DNA of 64,000 nt from Desulfovibrio sp. (GCA_024683955.1 JAIKXS010000034.1:1-64000); one strand, 5' to 3'. Shown: positions 9,133 to 18,574, counted from the stretch's first letter. Made by a program: numbers and translations. Notes: a model not told the origin generated them from the sequence alone.

Positions 9133-9787
9133 CACTGATTCCTTTTCCCTGCCTGTCTTGGCAGAAGCGTGCGAAGTTTTTCAAAAGTTGCAGGCCCGGG
9201 CGACCGCTTTTTTCCGGGTGGAACTGAACCCCCCAAAGACCGTTTTTTCCGTAAACAGAACAAAATTCGTGGCCGTAGCGGGTTGTCGCTATAACAAATT
9301 CAGGAGCAGGTTCGACGTAGTAGCTATGGACAAAGTAAAAGGAGGCGTTACTTGGGATGTCCTGAAGCAGCGGACTAGGTGGAGCGGAGCTTTTTATAGA
9401 GATTGTATTCCATCCCATGTGCGGAACTGGCGCGGGGGATCCGTCCTCCTGATGCAGGGTATCCGCAAAGCGTTTGCAACTTCCCTTCATGATGCGTAAA
9501 AGGGGGGTGTCGTTCTCTTCACTGTACTCTAGAAGGATTTGGCACCCTAGACAGATTCCGAGTATTGGTATCTTTTGTTCGACACAGTTGTGCATTACCT
9601 GGTCAAGTCCTCTTGCATGTAAGATTTTCATGGCCTGACCCGCAGCGCCGACGCCAGGGAAGATAATACCCGAACAGCTTCTTAGGTCGTCCGCCTTGTA
9701 CGTAATTACGCAGGGAATTCCCAAATGGTCGAGGGCACGGCGTACGCTTGTCTGATTGCCGGCCTTGTAGTCTACAATGCCCAACAT
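9122..9787 (-). CDS. hisH: Imidazole glycerol phosphate synthase, glutaminase subunit
   Basis: HisH is the class I glutamine amidotransferase half of IGP synthase and feeds ammonia to HisF. The nucleophile elbow LGICLGCQ carries Cys79, and FHPEKSG carries His190 and Glu192, completing the catalytic triad. The 221-residue length is slightly above the usual 200-210. The gene is first in the hisH-hisF-larE unit, and its promoter must lie in the 9788-10398 gap. The isolated hisHF pair could in principle serve a sugar-amidination pathway, but its partner here is LarE-like and not a WbpG-type amidotransferase, so histidine synthesis is the simplest reading. Confidence 0.94.
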   Translation of the reverse strand: MLGIVDYKAGNQTSVRRALDHLGIPCVITYKADDLRSCSGIIFPGVGAAGQAMKILHARGLDQVMHNCVEQKIPILGICLGCQILLEYSEENDTPLLRIMKGSCKRFADTLHQEDGSPAPVPHMGWNTISIKSSAPPSPLLQDIPSNASFYFVHSYYVEPAPEFVIATTRYGHEFCSVYGKNGLWGVQFHPEKSGRPGLQLLKNFARFCQDRQGKGISDAE

Positions 9788-10398
9788 TTTTTCTCCCCTT
9801 CTTCATTTTGTGGTGAAAGCTTCTTTTCTATTTGCGTACGAGTTTTGTGTGATTTTTTGGCTTAGCAGGCAAAAACTGCAAAGGGCACTGTGTTCGGAAA
9901 CTGCCAAATACCTTTGTATCAGGTAAATACCGATATGGCACCTGCTGTACATCAGCCTGATTTTTATATATTTATTTGTATAATATAAAATTATATATTG
10001 TGCTATATCATTGATTGCGATGTTATTATTGTAGCAGTACATTGTGTTTTATTTAAAAATATTTATTCTGTCAAAATATTGCTTCTTGTACTTCGTTTTT
10101 CACTATTTAGCAAGATATTTTTTCATAGTTATGTTTTTGTACAGAGATGCTGATGCATCTTCTTAATATAAGAAATCTATATAATTTAAAAAATGCTAAA
10201 AATGAATATTTCAATATGTTTTGTGATAGTAACTTTTATGCATGTGATAAATATCTGCTAGTCTTGATTTGTTGTAATGTCAATTACTGTAGAAAAAAAA
10301 GGCAGATGCTGCGGAAGATGCAGCGTTACCGTGAATCACTCAAGATAAAAAGATATTGGTAATACCCACTAAAATCATGGAAATTTTAAGGAGAAGAT
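9788..10398. other. A+T-rich intergenic region between divergent hisH and murI
   Basis: The 611-base gap is strongly A+T-rich between about 9960 and 10340 and should hold the divergent promoters of hisH and murI. I could not pick out a confident -10/-35 pair. No frame shows a ribosome-binding site together with a credible protein. Confidence 0.5.
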
Positions 10399-11229
10399 AT
10401 GCAAGCCAGACCCTCTTTGCCTATTGGACTTTTTGATTCCGGCATGGGTGGTCTTACCGTCTTAAAGGCCCTTGCGACGACTCTTCCCTCAGAGCATCTC
10501 CTCTATCTCGGAGATACAGCCCGGCTGCCGTACGGAACAAAGGGGCGCGAAACCATCATCCGCTATACCCTTGCCGCGGCTGGAAAGCTCGTCGCGCGCG
10601 GTGTTAAGATGCTTGTGATTGCCTGTAACACGGCAACCGCCAATGCCCTTCCCGTCGTACAGGCAAAGTTTGCTCCTCTTCCAGTTCTGGGGGTGGTCGA
10701 ACCGGGGGCCCGTGCTGCCGTTCAGGCAAGTGTTTCAGGTAGGATAGTTGTCATCGGCACTGAGGCGACAATCAGGAGCGATGTTTACGCCAAGGCCATT
10801 CATGCACTGCGACCCGACGCCATAACGAGCGCCAAGGCCTGCACCCTTTTTGTTTCCATGGCCGAAGAGGGCATGATGCAGGGAAGGCTTGTTGAGGATA
10901 TTTGTCGCTATTATCTTGACGATATATTTGGCGCTGAGGCCAGAACCCCCAAGCCAGACACCATGATTCTTGGCTGTACCCATTTCCCTCTTTTGAAGAC
11001 TGCTCTTGAACGAGTTGTCGGCGGGGATGTGGTAGTCGTCGACCCTGCAGCTACTGTTGCCACGGGTGTTCGGGAGGAGCTTATTGCGCTGGATCTTATA
11101 AATACAGAAAAAGGTGAAGGAACTTCTCATTTTATGACAACTGATAATCAGGAGCGTTTTGCCAGAACCGGATCTTTATTCCTCGGTAGAACGTTAACTG
11201 TCGAGGAAATTGAACTTGTAGATCTTTGA
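10399..11229 (+). CDS. murI: Glutamate racemase
   Basis: MurI makes D-glutamate for peptidoglycan. The catalytic cysteines lie in VIACNTATANALP and LGCTHFPLL, and the N-terminus IGLFDSGMGGLTVLKAL and LGDTARLPYG are family hallmarks. The length of 276 residues is normal. The ATG at 10399 follows AAGGAGAAG at good spacing. It stands alone, with long gaps on both sides and no obvious terminator after it. Confidence 0.96.
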   Translation: MQARPSLPIGLFDSGMGGLTVLKALATTLPSEHLLYLGDTARLPYGTKGRETIIRYTLAAAGKLVARGVKMLVIACNTATANALPVVQAKFAPLPVLGVVEPGARAAVQASVSGRIVVIGTEATIRSDVYAKAIHALRPDAITSAKACTLFVSMAEEGMMQGRLVEDICRYYLDDIFGAEARTPKPDTMILGCTHFPLLKTALERVVGGDVVVVDPAATVATGVREELIALDLINTEKGEGTSHFMTTDNQERFARTGSLFLGRTLTVEEIELVDL

Positions 11230-12082
11230 TATCTTTATAAATTTCTATGTTTAAAATAGATTGAACGTATATGAAAAAATAAGGAATTATTAAATTATAA
11301 TTAAATAAGTGTATGATTCGCATACACTATACGCTTTATAAATAGGAGGAAATCATCATTTTTTACCGTATTACAGCTTGTTCTTCAGATTTCTGTAAGT
11401 TGTTTTTTACCCATTAGCCTTATTTTCTAAAATATTGTAAGGTCTCGTGATTTGTAGAGACTATTGGGAAATCAATCAGCTAGCTATTTTTTGACCTTTA
11501 CATCTTCTGGGAACGTTGTCACTAAATATTCTGACGAACGAAAGGAAAATGAGAACTGCTGGCGAATAAGTGCTGATGGATCTTGATGTTCAGAGATGAC
11601 GCTATGCTCTGTGGCAGACGTGCCTCCAGTTGCGACCGGTCGGTGCCGTCGTGCTGCCTGCTCTCCCTGCTGACTGCTTTTTTCACGTGGCCATGTTTTG
11701 TTTTCGCATGGCATGCTTTGCAGTTGCAGTTCCTAAGGATATACTGTAAAGATTTTCCTTATGGTGTTATGCCTTAAGTTTTGGGCCTTTTCCGAGGATT
11801 CTGCTTTCGCAGGAGGCTCTATGGGAAACAGCTTTGCAGTTCTGCAGGGCTATCCTGTTTTCTTTCGTTGCTTTGTTTGTCCCTCTCTGAAGTGCTCGAA
11901 AAAATTGGGAAGGGGATAGTGTGGATGGTTAGAGAGTATAACGGTGCCCAAATTCAGTTCGGTAGCCCACAGACTAGGGCGAGGTCGCGTGGCGTGCTGG
12001 TATACGCTCTTTCTTTTTTTGAAATGCTTGAAGCCATTTGTAGTTATGCCCAAGCGCGACCTTAACATTTGGGAGAAGAAAT
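11230..12082. other. Intergenic region with degraded sequence
   Basis: This 853-base gap holds no gene I can support. A strong AGGAGG at 11344-11349 is followed by ATCATCATT but no ATG, GTG or TTG start, and the frame closes after 19 codons. The part from 11480 to 12060 has more coding-like composition but only short frames without ribosome-binding sites, and may be a dead gene. The HU promoter must lie near its right end. Confidence 0.4.
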
Positions 12083-12361
12083 ATGACAAAAAACGAACTT
12101 GTTGAAAAAATCAGCTCTAAAGTCAATGGTCTGACCAAATCTAAGGCTGAAGATACCGTAAACGCTACTATTGAAATTCTTCGAGAGTCATTAGTGGCCG
12201 GAGATAGTGTGGTTTTGACGGGTTTCGGTAGCTTCAAGGTCGTTACACGCGCAGAGCGCAAAGGTCATAATCCACAATCGCATCAGACAATCACCATTCC
12301 AGCACGTAAGGTCGCCAAGTTTACTCCGGGAAAGGCTTTGCGAGAAGCCGTTAATAAATAA
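12083..12361 (+). CDS. HU family DNA-binding protein
   Basis: A 92-residue nucleoid protein of the HU/IHF superfamily, which bends and packages DNA as a dimer. It has the N-terminal MTKNELVEKIS helix, the turn LTGFGSFKV, and the DNA-binding arm with NPQSHQTITIPARKVAKFTPG. The arm differs from the usual NPxTGxxxxIP: it reads NPQSHQTITIP, with Ser-His where Thr-Gly is normal. The start is supported by GGGAGAAG 6 nt upstream. A strong hairpin terminator follows at 12384-12431. Whether it is HU or an IHF-like paralog cannot be settled by eye. Confidence 0.94.
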   Translation: MTKNELVEKISSKVNGLTKSKAEDTVNATIEILRESLVAGDSVVLTGFGSFKVVTRAERKGHNPQSHQTITIPARKVAKFTPGKALREAVNK

Positions 12362-12383
12362 TTGTTTGTATTATACTGTTTTT

Positions 12384-12431
12384 AACAAGAAGAGGCGAAT
12401 TCTCTATATAGAGAGTTCGCCTCTTCTTGTT
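12384..12431. terminator. Bidirectional terminator between HU and ABC ATPase genes
   Basis: A 21-bp inverted repeat with one wobble position (12384-12404 with 12411-12431) flanks a 6-nt loop TATATA. It sits between two convergent genes, 22 nt after the HU stop and 2 nt from the ABC ATPase stop. It therefore probably ends transcription from both sides. Confidence 0.85.
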
Positions 12432-12433
12432 AT

Positions 12434-13111
12434 CTAGGCAAAACGCATTTCAATTGGTTTACTGCAGATCTCTTCGTATTTTGCAATCGCATCATCAATA
12501 TTTTTATAAAAGATAAGATTCCCATTGTTCAGTACCCCTGCAGCATTACAATGCTTTTTTATTGTTCCAATATTATGAGAAACGACGATAAGTGTTGCCT
12601 TTTTTTTTCGTTGATCAAATACTTTATTACACTTTTCCCTGAATGCAGCATCTCCGACTGCTGATACCTCATCAATCAGGTAATAGTCAAAGCCTATGGC
12701 CATACTTAGGCCGAAGGCGAGTTTTGCTGCCATACCGGATGAATAGTTTTTGATGGGCATGTCCATGTATTTTCCAAGTTCAGAAAAATCCTCTACAAAC
12801 TCCGTCACTTCTCGTATATCGGCTCCATAAATTCGTGAAACAAAGCGAAGATTTGCTCTGCCAGAGAGTTTATTATTGAAACAGCCCGCAAATCCAATGG
12901 GCCAGGAAATACGACTTGTACGTTCTACATAACCGGAATCAGGATATGTTGAACCGCCGATGATGCGAACCAGAGTTGATTTCCCAGCCCCGTTTCTGCC
13001 CAGAATGCCGATGTTGACCCCTGGAACGAAATCAGCGTTGAGATGGTCAAGTATTATACGATATTGATTACCTATTCTATAACGTTTACATACATCTACA
13101 AGGCGGATCAT
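12434..13111 (-). CDS. Capsule/O-antigen-export type ABC transporter ATPase (KpsT/CtrD-like), orphan
   Basis: A 225-residue ABC ATPase of the polysaccharide-export class (KpsT, BexA, CtrD, TagH). Walker A is GILGRNGAGKST (about 35-46), the signature is NYSSGMAAKLAFGLS (122-136), Walker B is YYLIDEV (about 143-149), and VVSHN holds the switch His. The N-terminus MIRLVDVCKRYRIGNQYR and the short length match KpsT-like proteins. Such ATPases work with a KpsM-type permease and with KpsE/KpsD export proteins. None is present: upstream there is a gene-poor stretch and then an IS200/IS605 remnant, so the operon seems to have been cut. It may act with a permease coded elsewhere or may be losing its function. 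Confidence 0.88.
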   Translation of the reverse strand: MIRLVDVCKRYRIGNQYRIILDHLNADFVPGVNIGILGRNGAGKSTLVRIIGGSTYPDSGYVERTSRISWPIGFAGCFNNKLSGRANLRFVSRIYGADIREVTEFVEDFSELGKYMDMPIKNYSSGMAAKLAFGLSMAIGFDYYLIDEVSAVGDAAFREKCNKVFDQRKKKATLIVVSHNIGTIKKHCNAAGVLNNGNLIFYKNIDDAIAKYEEICSKPIEMRFA

Positions 13112-13381
13112 AGCGTTTCCAAATGGTGAAGGTGTATGGAAAAAGAGTTGTGTATCGAATTTGTATTGTTCTTGATTTTAGGAGGAGCCTGTTCATCTGA
13201 CGGGGGACGGCGTGAGGGAGGCGTCCTGTGCCTGCCTGGTCCGTGAATATACGGAAGCCGGGGGCCTTTGAAAGTCTTGGTAAATGGTATCCTGCCATCT
13301 TGGAAAAAGGAAGAGGACAGGTGTGGGGGGGCAGGCCTTTTGATGAGGAAGAGGCTCATTTTTCACTGTGACGTTTTTTTA

Positions 13382-13705
13382 TCAAACGCGTCGTAACTGG
13401 AATTTTGCTTTTTCAATTTGGAGTACGCGAATTTTCGATGTATTGACAAAGGGCTGCAATCGGAGCGTTTCCAGAACTGCCTGCAAAGCAGTGTGGTGAC
13501 CAGAGGGAGCTGCCCATAGTCTGTATTGCAAATCCGGATAGCCTCGCTTTCCAATCAGTCTGCCGGGCACACATTTCAGGCTGTTGACCAGCGAGGACAG
13601 AGGTTTGTACCTTTCTGCGTGAGAGGAAAAAGGAAGACTACGCTCGCCGTAATTCATCAGCCATGTGGCAACTGGGCCGCGTGGACAAAGACAATAGACC
13701 GTCAC
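13382..13705 (-). pseudogene. tnpA (IS200-type transposase) fragment
   Basis: In the minus-strand frame the segment LSSLVNSLKCVPGRLIGKR followed by YPDLQYRLW resembles the central part of IS200 TnpA (consensus SKLVNSLKGVSSRLLR...). The HUH motif and the catalytic Tyr region are not recognisable and the rest of the frame has diverged. Only the middle third is convincing. Confidence 0.65.
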
Positions 13706-13713
13706 ATGCTGTC

Positions 13714-13916
13714 TTCAACTGCACATCATTCGGTTTTAAGACGCACGTTGATTTCAGTGCGGCATTGAACCTTTTGGCGGTCGGGCAGGCCGGACTGCCT
13801 GTGGGGCGGGTAGGGGGGCAAGCGCCCGCAGTTGAAGCGGAAACCCGCTTATGGTACTGCCCAAATGAGCCGCAACCGATAGAAATCACCTGGCTTTAGG
13901 CGGGAGAGGATGTCAA
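13714..13916 (+). pseudogene. tnpB C-terminal fragment with right end
   Basis: The plus-strand frame reads FNCTSFGFKTHVDFSAALNL then LAVGQAG, which matches the C-terminal zinc ribbon and last RuvC motif of TnpB (F.C..CGf..HAD.NAA.NIL). The second zinc Cys is replaced by Phe (CTSF for CTSC), and a TAG interrupts the usual AGEDVN tail. The N-terminal nine-tenths of the protein are absent. Confidence 0.8.
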
Positions 13917-14007
13917 CTGAAGAATTGAAAAGCCTGCAAAAACACTCTACAGTATAAAAAAAGCGGATAAAAGCAGGCTTTTTTCAAGGAGGGCCTGAGG
14001 AGTTAGT

Positions 14008-14832
14008 GTGAAACAGCAGACGGATTCGGCCTGGTCTCTTTGGCAGAACCGCAGGAGACGACAGTCCCTGGTTGGTAAGATTTCGGCCTTCTTTTTTCTT
14101 TGTGCAGCCCTTGCCTTGTTGGATGGACTGCAGACGCTCGTGCGCACAGACGCATCGGAGATCTGGTTGATCGCGGGGAACTCGGAAGGGGTTTCAGGCG
14201 CGTGTCCGTTTCAAAATCCAGTGCAGAGTGACATCGAAGCCACTTTTATGCCTAAGGATGCTCCCGTTTCCTTTGAGCTGGAGGGCTTTTTTTCAGGCTA
14301 CCTTATTGGTAACGGTATGTGGCGAGGAACGGTGTCCGCCTCGTCAAATGCCACGACGCAGGACTGTTCTCTCACGGTCTCGTTTCGAGGTATGACGGAA
14401 GGCCAGCGTTTCCGACTGCGCCTTTTTGCCAGTCCTGAAGACAGGGAGCATGCGTCCCCTTCCTTTATCTTGCGTTTCTTTGGTCTTGAGCCATTCATTG
14501 CCGCGGCTTTTTTGGCAGGCACGGCCTTCCTGTTCGGCTTTGTTTCTTTTTTGCTGGGCCGGGCAAATCTCTCTCTTTTGCAGGATCTTGGACACGCAGA
14601 GGTTTTTCGGACGGCTTCGGTTGAACCCGAAGAAGTCCGGCTATGGTGCTCGGCTAACGGAAGAACCGATTTGAGACCTGGGCAGATCCTCTCTGTTTTG
14701 AACGGGAGTGGGGAGTCCCTTTGTGAGGGGGTTGTGAAACACGTTGAGAAGAACGTACTGTGTCTTTCCGTCCCGGTCGGAATTCCTGTCCATCCTGGAT
14801 GTCTTGTTGATCTTTCCGACAGGGGCAAGTAA
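14008..14832 (+). CDS. Membrane protein of unknown function
   Basis: I do not recognise this 274-residue protein. It has a basic N-terminus (QNRRRRQS), a first membrane segment at about residues 24-44, a likely periplasmic domain of about 120 residues, a second membrane segment at about 165-188 (FIAAAFLAGTAFLFGFVSFL), and a cytoplasmic C-terminal domain of about 85 residues. The start is a GTG at 14008 preceded by GAGGAG at 5 nt spacing. It lies 118 nt upstream of pgi in the same direction and may share a transcript with pgi and the sensor kinase gene. The topology would suit a small anchoring or sensing protein, but there is no motif to assign. Confidence 0.75.
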   Translation: MKQQTDSAWSLWQNRRRRQSLVGKISAFFFLCAALALLDGLQTLVRTDASEIWLIAGNSEGVSGACPFQNPVQSDIEATFMPKDAPVSFELEGFFSGYLIGNGMWRGTVSASSNATTQDCSLTVSFRGMTEGQRFRLRLFASPEDREHASPSFILRFFGLEPFIAAAFLAGTAFLFGFVSFLLGRANLSLLQDLGHAEVFRTASVEPEEVRLWCSANGRTDLRPGQILSVLNGSGESLCEGVVKHVEKNVLCLSVPVGIPVHPGCLVDLSDRGK

Positions 14833-14950
14833 TTCCAGAACTCGACTTATTCTCCTTATGGGAACGTTTTTTTGTCAGTGCATTTTCTTGCTTACTATAA
14901 CGCCTGTTTCTAACGGTAGCTGTAGTATTTGAAAGAGCGGAGGTTACGCA

Positions 14951-16288
14951 ATGGGACATCTTCTTGAATGGTCAAGGGCTTACACTGGACGTTTGCTGAA
15001 TACGGACGATACCGTTTCGTCGTCCGTGCTTTCAACCCTGCAGGAACGTTTGAAGAGAGAGCTTGGGGACGGAACCTTGCCTTTCTTGAGCATGACCTAT
15101 GTTGCCCAACTCGAGCGAGATATGGCCCTTGTTCTGCCCAAGGTTAAGCCGTTCCGCCATATGCTGCTTCTTGGCATCGGCGGCTCGGCCCTTGGATGCC
15201 GTGCCATCCAGAATGCCTTCGCTCCGGGACAGAATCTTCCGGATCACAACGGACCTTCCGTGTGGGTAGCCGACAATGTTTGCGCCGAGCAGTTTGAAGC
15301 CCTGCTTGCCCGTCTTGACCCGAAGGAGACAATCGTTGTTTGCATTAGTAAGTCGGGTGGCACCATTGAAACCATTGCGCAGTACTTTCTTGTCAAGGAT
15401 TGGCTTATGAATGCCCTTGGTGAGGGGTGGACAAAGCAGATGGTCGTCATTACCGATGTCAGGAAAGGGTATCTGAGGGAGGAGGCGGTACGGCACGGCC
15501 TGGCCAGCATGGAGGTCCCCGATCATCTCGGCGGACGCTATTCCGCTCTTTCTGCCGTTGGTCTTTTACCAGCGGCGTATTTGGGGGTCGACTGGAAAGG
15601 ACTTCTCGAGGGTGCCGCGTCTGTTGCAAGACCTCTTGCAAACGGCGAGCCCATGAAGGATCACCCTTCCTTTGCTCTTGCCACATGGGCCCACGCTCTT
15701 ATGAACAGGGGATACAGCCAGCTTCTTTTCTTCTGCTACATCCCTCAGTGGTCTGTCTACGGCCCCTGGTTTGCCCAGCTTTGGGCAGAAAGTCTCGGCA
15801 AAGAAGGAAAGGGAAGTCAGCCTGTCGCTGCCACGGGCGTGACAGACCAGCATTCGGTCAATCAGATGTTTCTTGACGGGCAACGGGACAAAGGCTGCCT
15901 TTTCCTCACCTCCCGTTCTCAGCCTGGGGGACGCTCCTTTGGAAGTAATTTGCCCGAAAAATGGGCATGGCTGCGAGGCAAACCCTTTGGCAATCTGTTG
16001 GAGGCAGAAGCACTCGGAACGCGCATGGCGCTTTGCAAGTCCGGGGTTCCTCTTGTCAATATCGATATGGAAAATACACATGAGCGTTCGGCCGGAGCCC
16101 TTATGATGCTGCTTGAGGCCACAACAGTCTTCACCGGATGGCTTATGGGTATCAATCCTCTTGATCAGCCAGCTGTTGAGCTTGGAAAACGTCTTGCCAA
16201 CACCAGACTCGGCGCACCCGGGTACAGTGAGGAGGAAGCAGATCTCAAGGCATTTTTTGATGTTCCGCGCAAAGAACAGGCCTTTTAG
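14951..16288 (+). CDS. pgi: Glucose-6-phosphate isomerase
   Basis: Pgi interconverts glucose-6-phosphate and fructose-6-phosphate. SIS-domain features are clear: LLGIGGSALGCRAIQ, SKSGGTIET, and DHLGGRYSALSAVGLLPAAY, which is the conserved phosphosugar-binding signature. At 445 residues it belongs to the shorter bacterial form and not the 550-residue E. coli type. The ATG at 14951 follows GGAGG at good spacing. The sensor kinase gene starts 3 nt after its stop, so the two are surely co-transcribed. Confidence 0.96.
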   Translation: MGHLLEWSRAYTGRLLNTDDTVSSSVLSTLQERLKRELGDGTLPFLSMTYVAQLERDMALVLPKVKPFRHMLLLGIGGSALGCRAIQNAFAPGQNLPDHNGPSVWVADNVCAEQFEALLARLDPKETIVVCISKSGGTIETIAQYFLVKDWLMNALGEGWTKQMVVITDVRKGYLREEAVRHGLASMEVPDHLGGRYSALSAVGLLPAAYLGVDWKGLLEGAASVARPLANGEPMKDHPSFALATWAHALMNRGYSQLLFFCYIPQWSVYGPWFAQLWAESLGKEGKGSQPVAATGVTDQHSVNQMFLDGQRDKGCLFLTSRSQPGGRSFGSNLPEKWAWLRGKPFGNLLEAEALGTRMALCKSGVPLVNIDMENTHERSAGALMMLLEATTVFTGWLMGINPLDQPAVELGKRLANTRLGAPGYSEEEADLKAFFDVPRKEQAF

Positions 16289-16291
16289 TTA

Positions 16292-17803
16292 ATGCCTGCG
16301 ATGAATAATGAGCTTGAACCCCAAGTTCCCCTTGAGGCGCCGGAACAAGAATTACCGCTGAGCTATGCCCGAACGCTTTCGTGGCTTTCGCTCCTTTTTA
16401 TTCTGCTGACGAACCTTGCACTCTCGTCATTTATCTCAAATTCGGCACGCGAAACGCTGCTTTTGAAGCAAAAGGAATTTGCACGCCTTCTTGTTGACAA
16501 TCTGAATAACCAGATCTTCAGGCGTTTTGCCCTGCCGACAATACTTGCGCGGGGCCGTATCGCCCTCCGCCAGCCTACGCAGTATGAGCATTTGAGCCGG
16601 GTCGTCACCTCGGTGATACAGGGATTGCCTGTAGCTCGGTTGCGCATTTATGATTTTTCTTATCTTGTGGCTTTTTCAACGGCCATCGAGGATGTGGGGC
16701 GTGCGGGGCTTGCCAATCCGCGTCTGGACGAGATACTGCACGGGGGAGAGCCTATTTCAGAAATTATCGCAAGCTTTCCCGCTTGGCAGGCGCCCTTTCG
16801 TCTGCCGTTAAAGCCGGGGACCTTTGTCTTGCGTGTGCTGGCTCCGTTGCGTGGGGAACCTCTTCCAGGGCACGATGACGTGCCAATCATGGGCGCGCTT
16901 GAGCTTACACAGGACATTACGGAAGATTATGAACGGGTTCTTGCCTTTCAGGGTATTATCGTTGTTTTGTGTCTGCTTTCGTCGATTATCCTGTTTGCCC
17001 TGCTGCTTGTTCTTATACATCGGTCGGAACGGGTTCTCGCCGAACGTCTGCATAAAAACCGCCTGCTTGAGAAGGAATTGCACAGCAATGAGCGTCTCGC
17101 CAGCATGGGGCGTGTCGTTGCAAGCATAGCCCATGAAATCAGAAATCCTCTGGGGATTATCCGTTCAAGTGCAGAACTTCTGCAACGCAGGGCAAGCGCC
17201 TCCGATACCGGAACTTCACGTCTTTTAGGGGCTATTTACGATGAGAGTGTGCGTCTTTCACAGACGGTAAATGATTTTCTTGACTACGCCCGTCCACGTA
17301 AACCCCGTCAGGACATGGTAGATTTGAACCACGTTCTTGATCAGGTTCTGGCATTCCTTGAACCGGAATTTTTACGTCTCTCCATTGAGATTGTACGTGA
17401 TACAGGTTCTTCCTCCTGTGTCAGCCGTGGAGACAAGGATCTTCTCTACCGTGCCTTTTACAATATCCTTGTAAACGGACAGCAGTCCATGAACGGGCCG
17501 GGGACGATCACCATTTCTGCCTCTCATGTGGAGCAGCAAGGTGATCAGGATCGGCTTCCGTTTGTGGAACTTCGTTTCACGGATTCGGGGCCCGGCTTTG
17601 ATTCATCCATTCTTGAGCACATTATGGATCCTTTCTTTACCACCAAGGATCAGGGAACAGGACTTGGGCTGCCTATTGTCCAGTCCATTATCTCGAGTCA
17701 CGGCGGATCCATCATTCTCGAGAACGCTCCCGAGGGCGGGGCGCTTGTTCGCGTCCTTTTACCGGAAATTGTGGAAGGCAATACGGGCAGGAATGATGGA
17801 TAG
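16292..17803 (+). CDS. Membrane sensor histidine kinase
   Basis: A 503-residue two-component sensor. Membrane segments at about 29-47 and 220-242 enclose a periplasmic domain of about 170 residues. A linker coiled coil (HRSERVLAERLHKN...) leads to the HisKA box ASIAHEIRNPLGII, with phospho-acceptor His281. The HATPase_c boxes follow: NILVNGQQSM (N), DSGPGF (G1), FFTTKDQGTGLGL (F/G2) and GGALVRVLLP. It starts 3 nt after pgi. The next gene downstream is an NtrC-type regulator, the usual partner for this kinase class, but it is 771 nt away. The signal sensed is unknown. Confidence 0.92.
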   Translation: MPAMNNELEPQVPLEAPEQELPLSYARTLSWLSLLFILLTNLALSSFISNSARETLLLKQKEFARLLVDNLNNQIFRRFALPTILARGRIALRQPTQYEHLSRVVTSVIQGLPVARLRIYDFSYLVAFSTAIEDVGRAGLANPRLDEILHGGEPISEIIASFPAWQAPFRLPLKPGTFVLRVLAPLRGEPLPGHDDVPIMGALELTQDITEDYERVLAFQGIIVVLCLLSSIILFALLLVLIHRSERVLAERLHKNRLLEKELHSNERLASMGRVVASIAHEIRNPLGIIRSSAELLQRRASASDTGTSRLLGAIYDESVRLSQTVNDFLDYARPRKPRQDMVDLNHVLDQVLAFLEPEFLRLSIEIVRDTGSSSCVSRGDKDLLYRAFYNILVNGQQSMNGPGTITISASHVEQQGDQDRLPFVELRFTDSGPGFDSSILEHIMDPFFTTKDQGTGLGLPIVQSIISSHGGSIILENAPEGGALVRVLLPEIVEGNTGRNDG

Positions 17804-18574
17804 GTCTATCCCCCATAGCAGGCTTTCCTCAGGAACGTGAATAATGGACAAGCATATTTCGTGGAGAAAAATCCTCCACGAACTCCGTGCAAAGGCCTTT
17901 TCCCCGTAAGCCGGAATCGATTCGTCAACCGTCGCAGTGAAAAGCCAGGATCCACCACCCCACGGTCGGCGGGCAGCTTCTACCTGTCAGAATGCTGCTT
18001 GGCGTGAATTCTGACGGGCAGGCCCGTAAGGGAAACGGTTACTGTCTAACCTGCCTTGATGAGGTTTGTCCCGTGGAGGATATGATATTCCCGGATTTTT
18101 CTGCTTTAGGGATCCGAGATGTGTGGAATCCGTGGATTGGCGACGAAAACGACGCGATCCGCCGTATTCACTGTTGCCATGGGCCGCTTGCTCATTTGAA
18201 AAACGTGTTTGCTGCCGTATCCCTGGTTTAAAGATGCTGCCATATTCATCAGGGCCGTTTTGCGGGATGTCCTTGAAGAATACGGCTTCAGCTTCATTCC
18301 TTTTCTTGTCGAATTCCCTGCAGATCCAAGAAGTTGCAAGGCTGCCGGGCGGGAACGTTTGCCGTCATTCAGGGAAGCCGATGGAATGTCCTCAGAAGTA
18401 CAGCCCTGTTTTCAGAGAATCGTATTTGTGTACCGTCTCTTCTCGTTGATTTCAGGGAAAACTGACAATAATGCCAAAGTACAGTAGCAGGTTTTTTAGT
18501 CTGAACATGTGGAACAATAAGGAGGGCGGCTTTTCTCCTTCGCCTAATGGCTGAGGTTTGCCGTCGCTAAAAAG
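17804..18574. other. Gap between kinase and regulator genes
   Basis: No gene is supported here. There is an 8-bp hairpin (17859-17866 with 17874-17881) without a T-run, and an 8-bp inverted repeat GTCAGAAT/ATTCTGAC (17986-17993 with 18008-18015). Several overlapping short frames at 18000-18480 suggest worn-down coding sequence of unknown origin. The gap separates two genes that would normally be adjacent. Confidence 0.45.

Larger units (their letters stand above)
13375..13916. mobile_element. Degenerate IS605-type element (IS200/IS605 family)
   Basis: A damaged transposon with the IS605 layout of divergent genes: a tnpA fragment on the minus strand and the 3' end of tnpB on the plus strand. 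The right end runs past the tnpB tail to GATGTCAA; TCAA (13913-13916) matches the right cleavage site known for IS608. Most of tnpB is missing and both genes carry disabling changes, so it cannot move by itself. The left boundary is approximate. Confidence 0.75.

Noticed and set aside
7517-9787. hisH-hisF plus PP-loop enzyme as a sugar-amidination (WbpG/PseA-type) system
   Set aside because: The PP-loop protein is about 280 residues with LarE-type RCYICK and PCLLTR segments. It lacks the N-terminal zinc-binding part of WbpG-type amidotransferases.
18209-18487. Short plus-strand frame in the gap after the sensor kinase (...IFIRAVLRDVLEEYGFSF...)
   Set aside because: No ribosome-binding site and no match that I recognise. 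It could be a remnant of a gene but cannot be supported.
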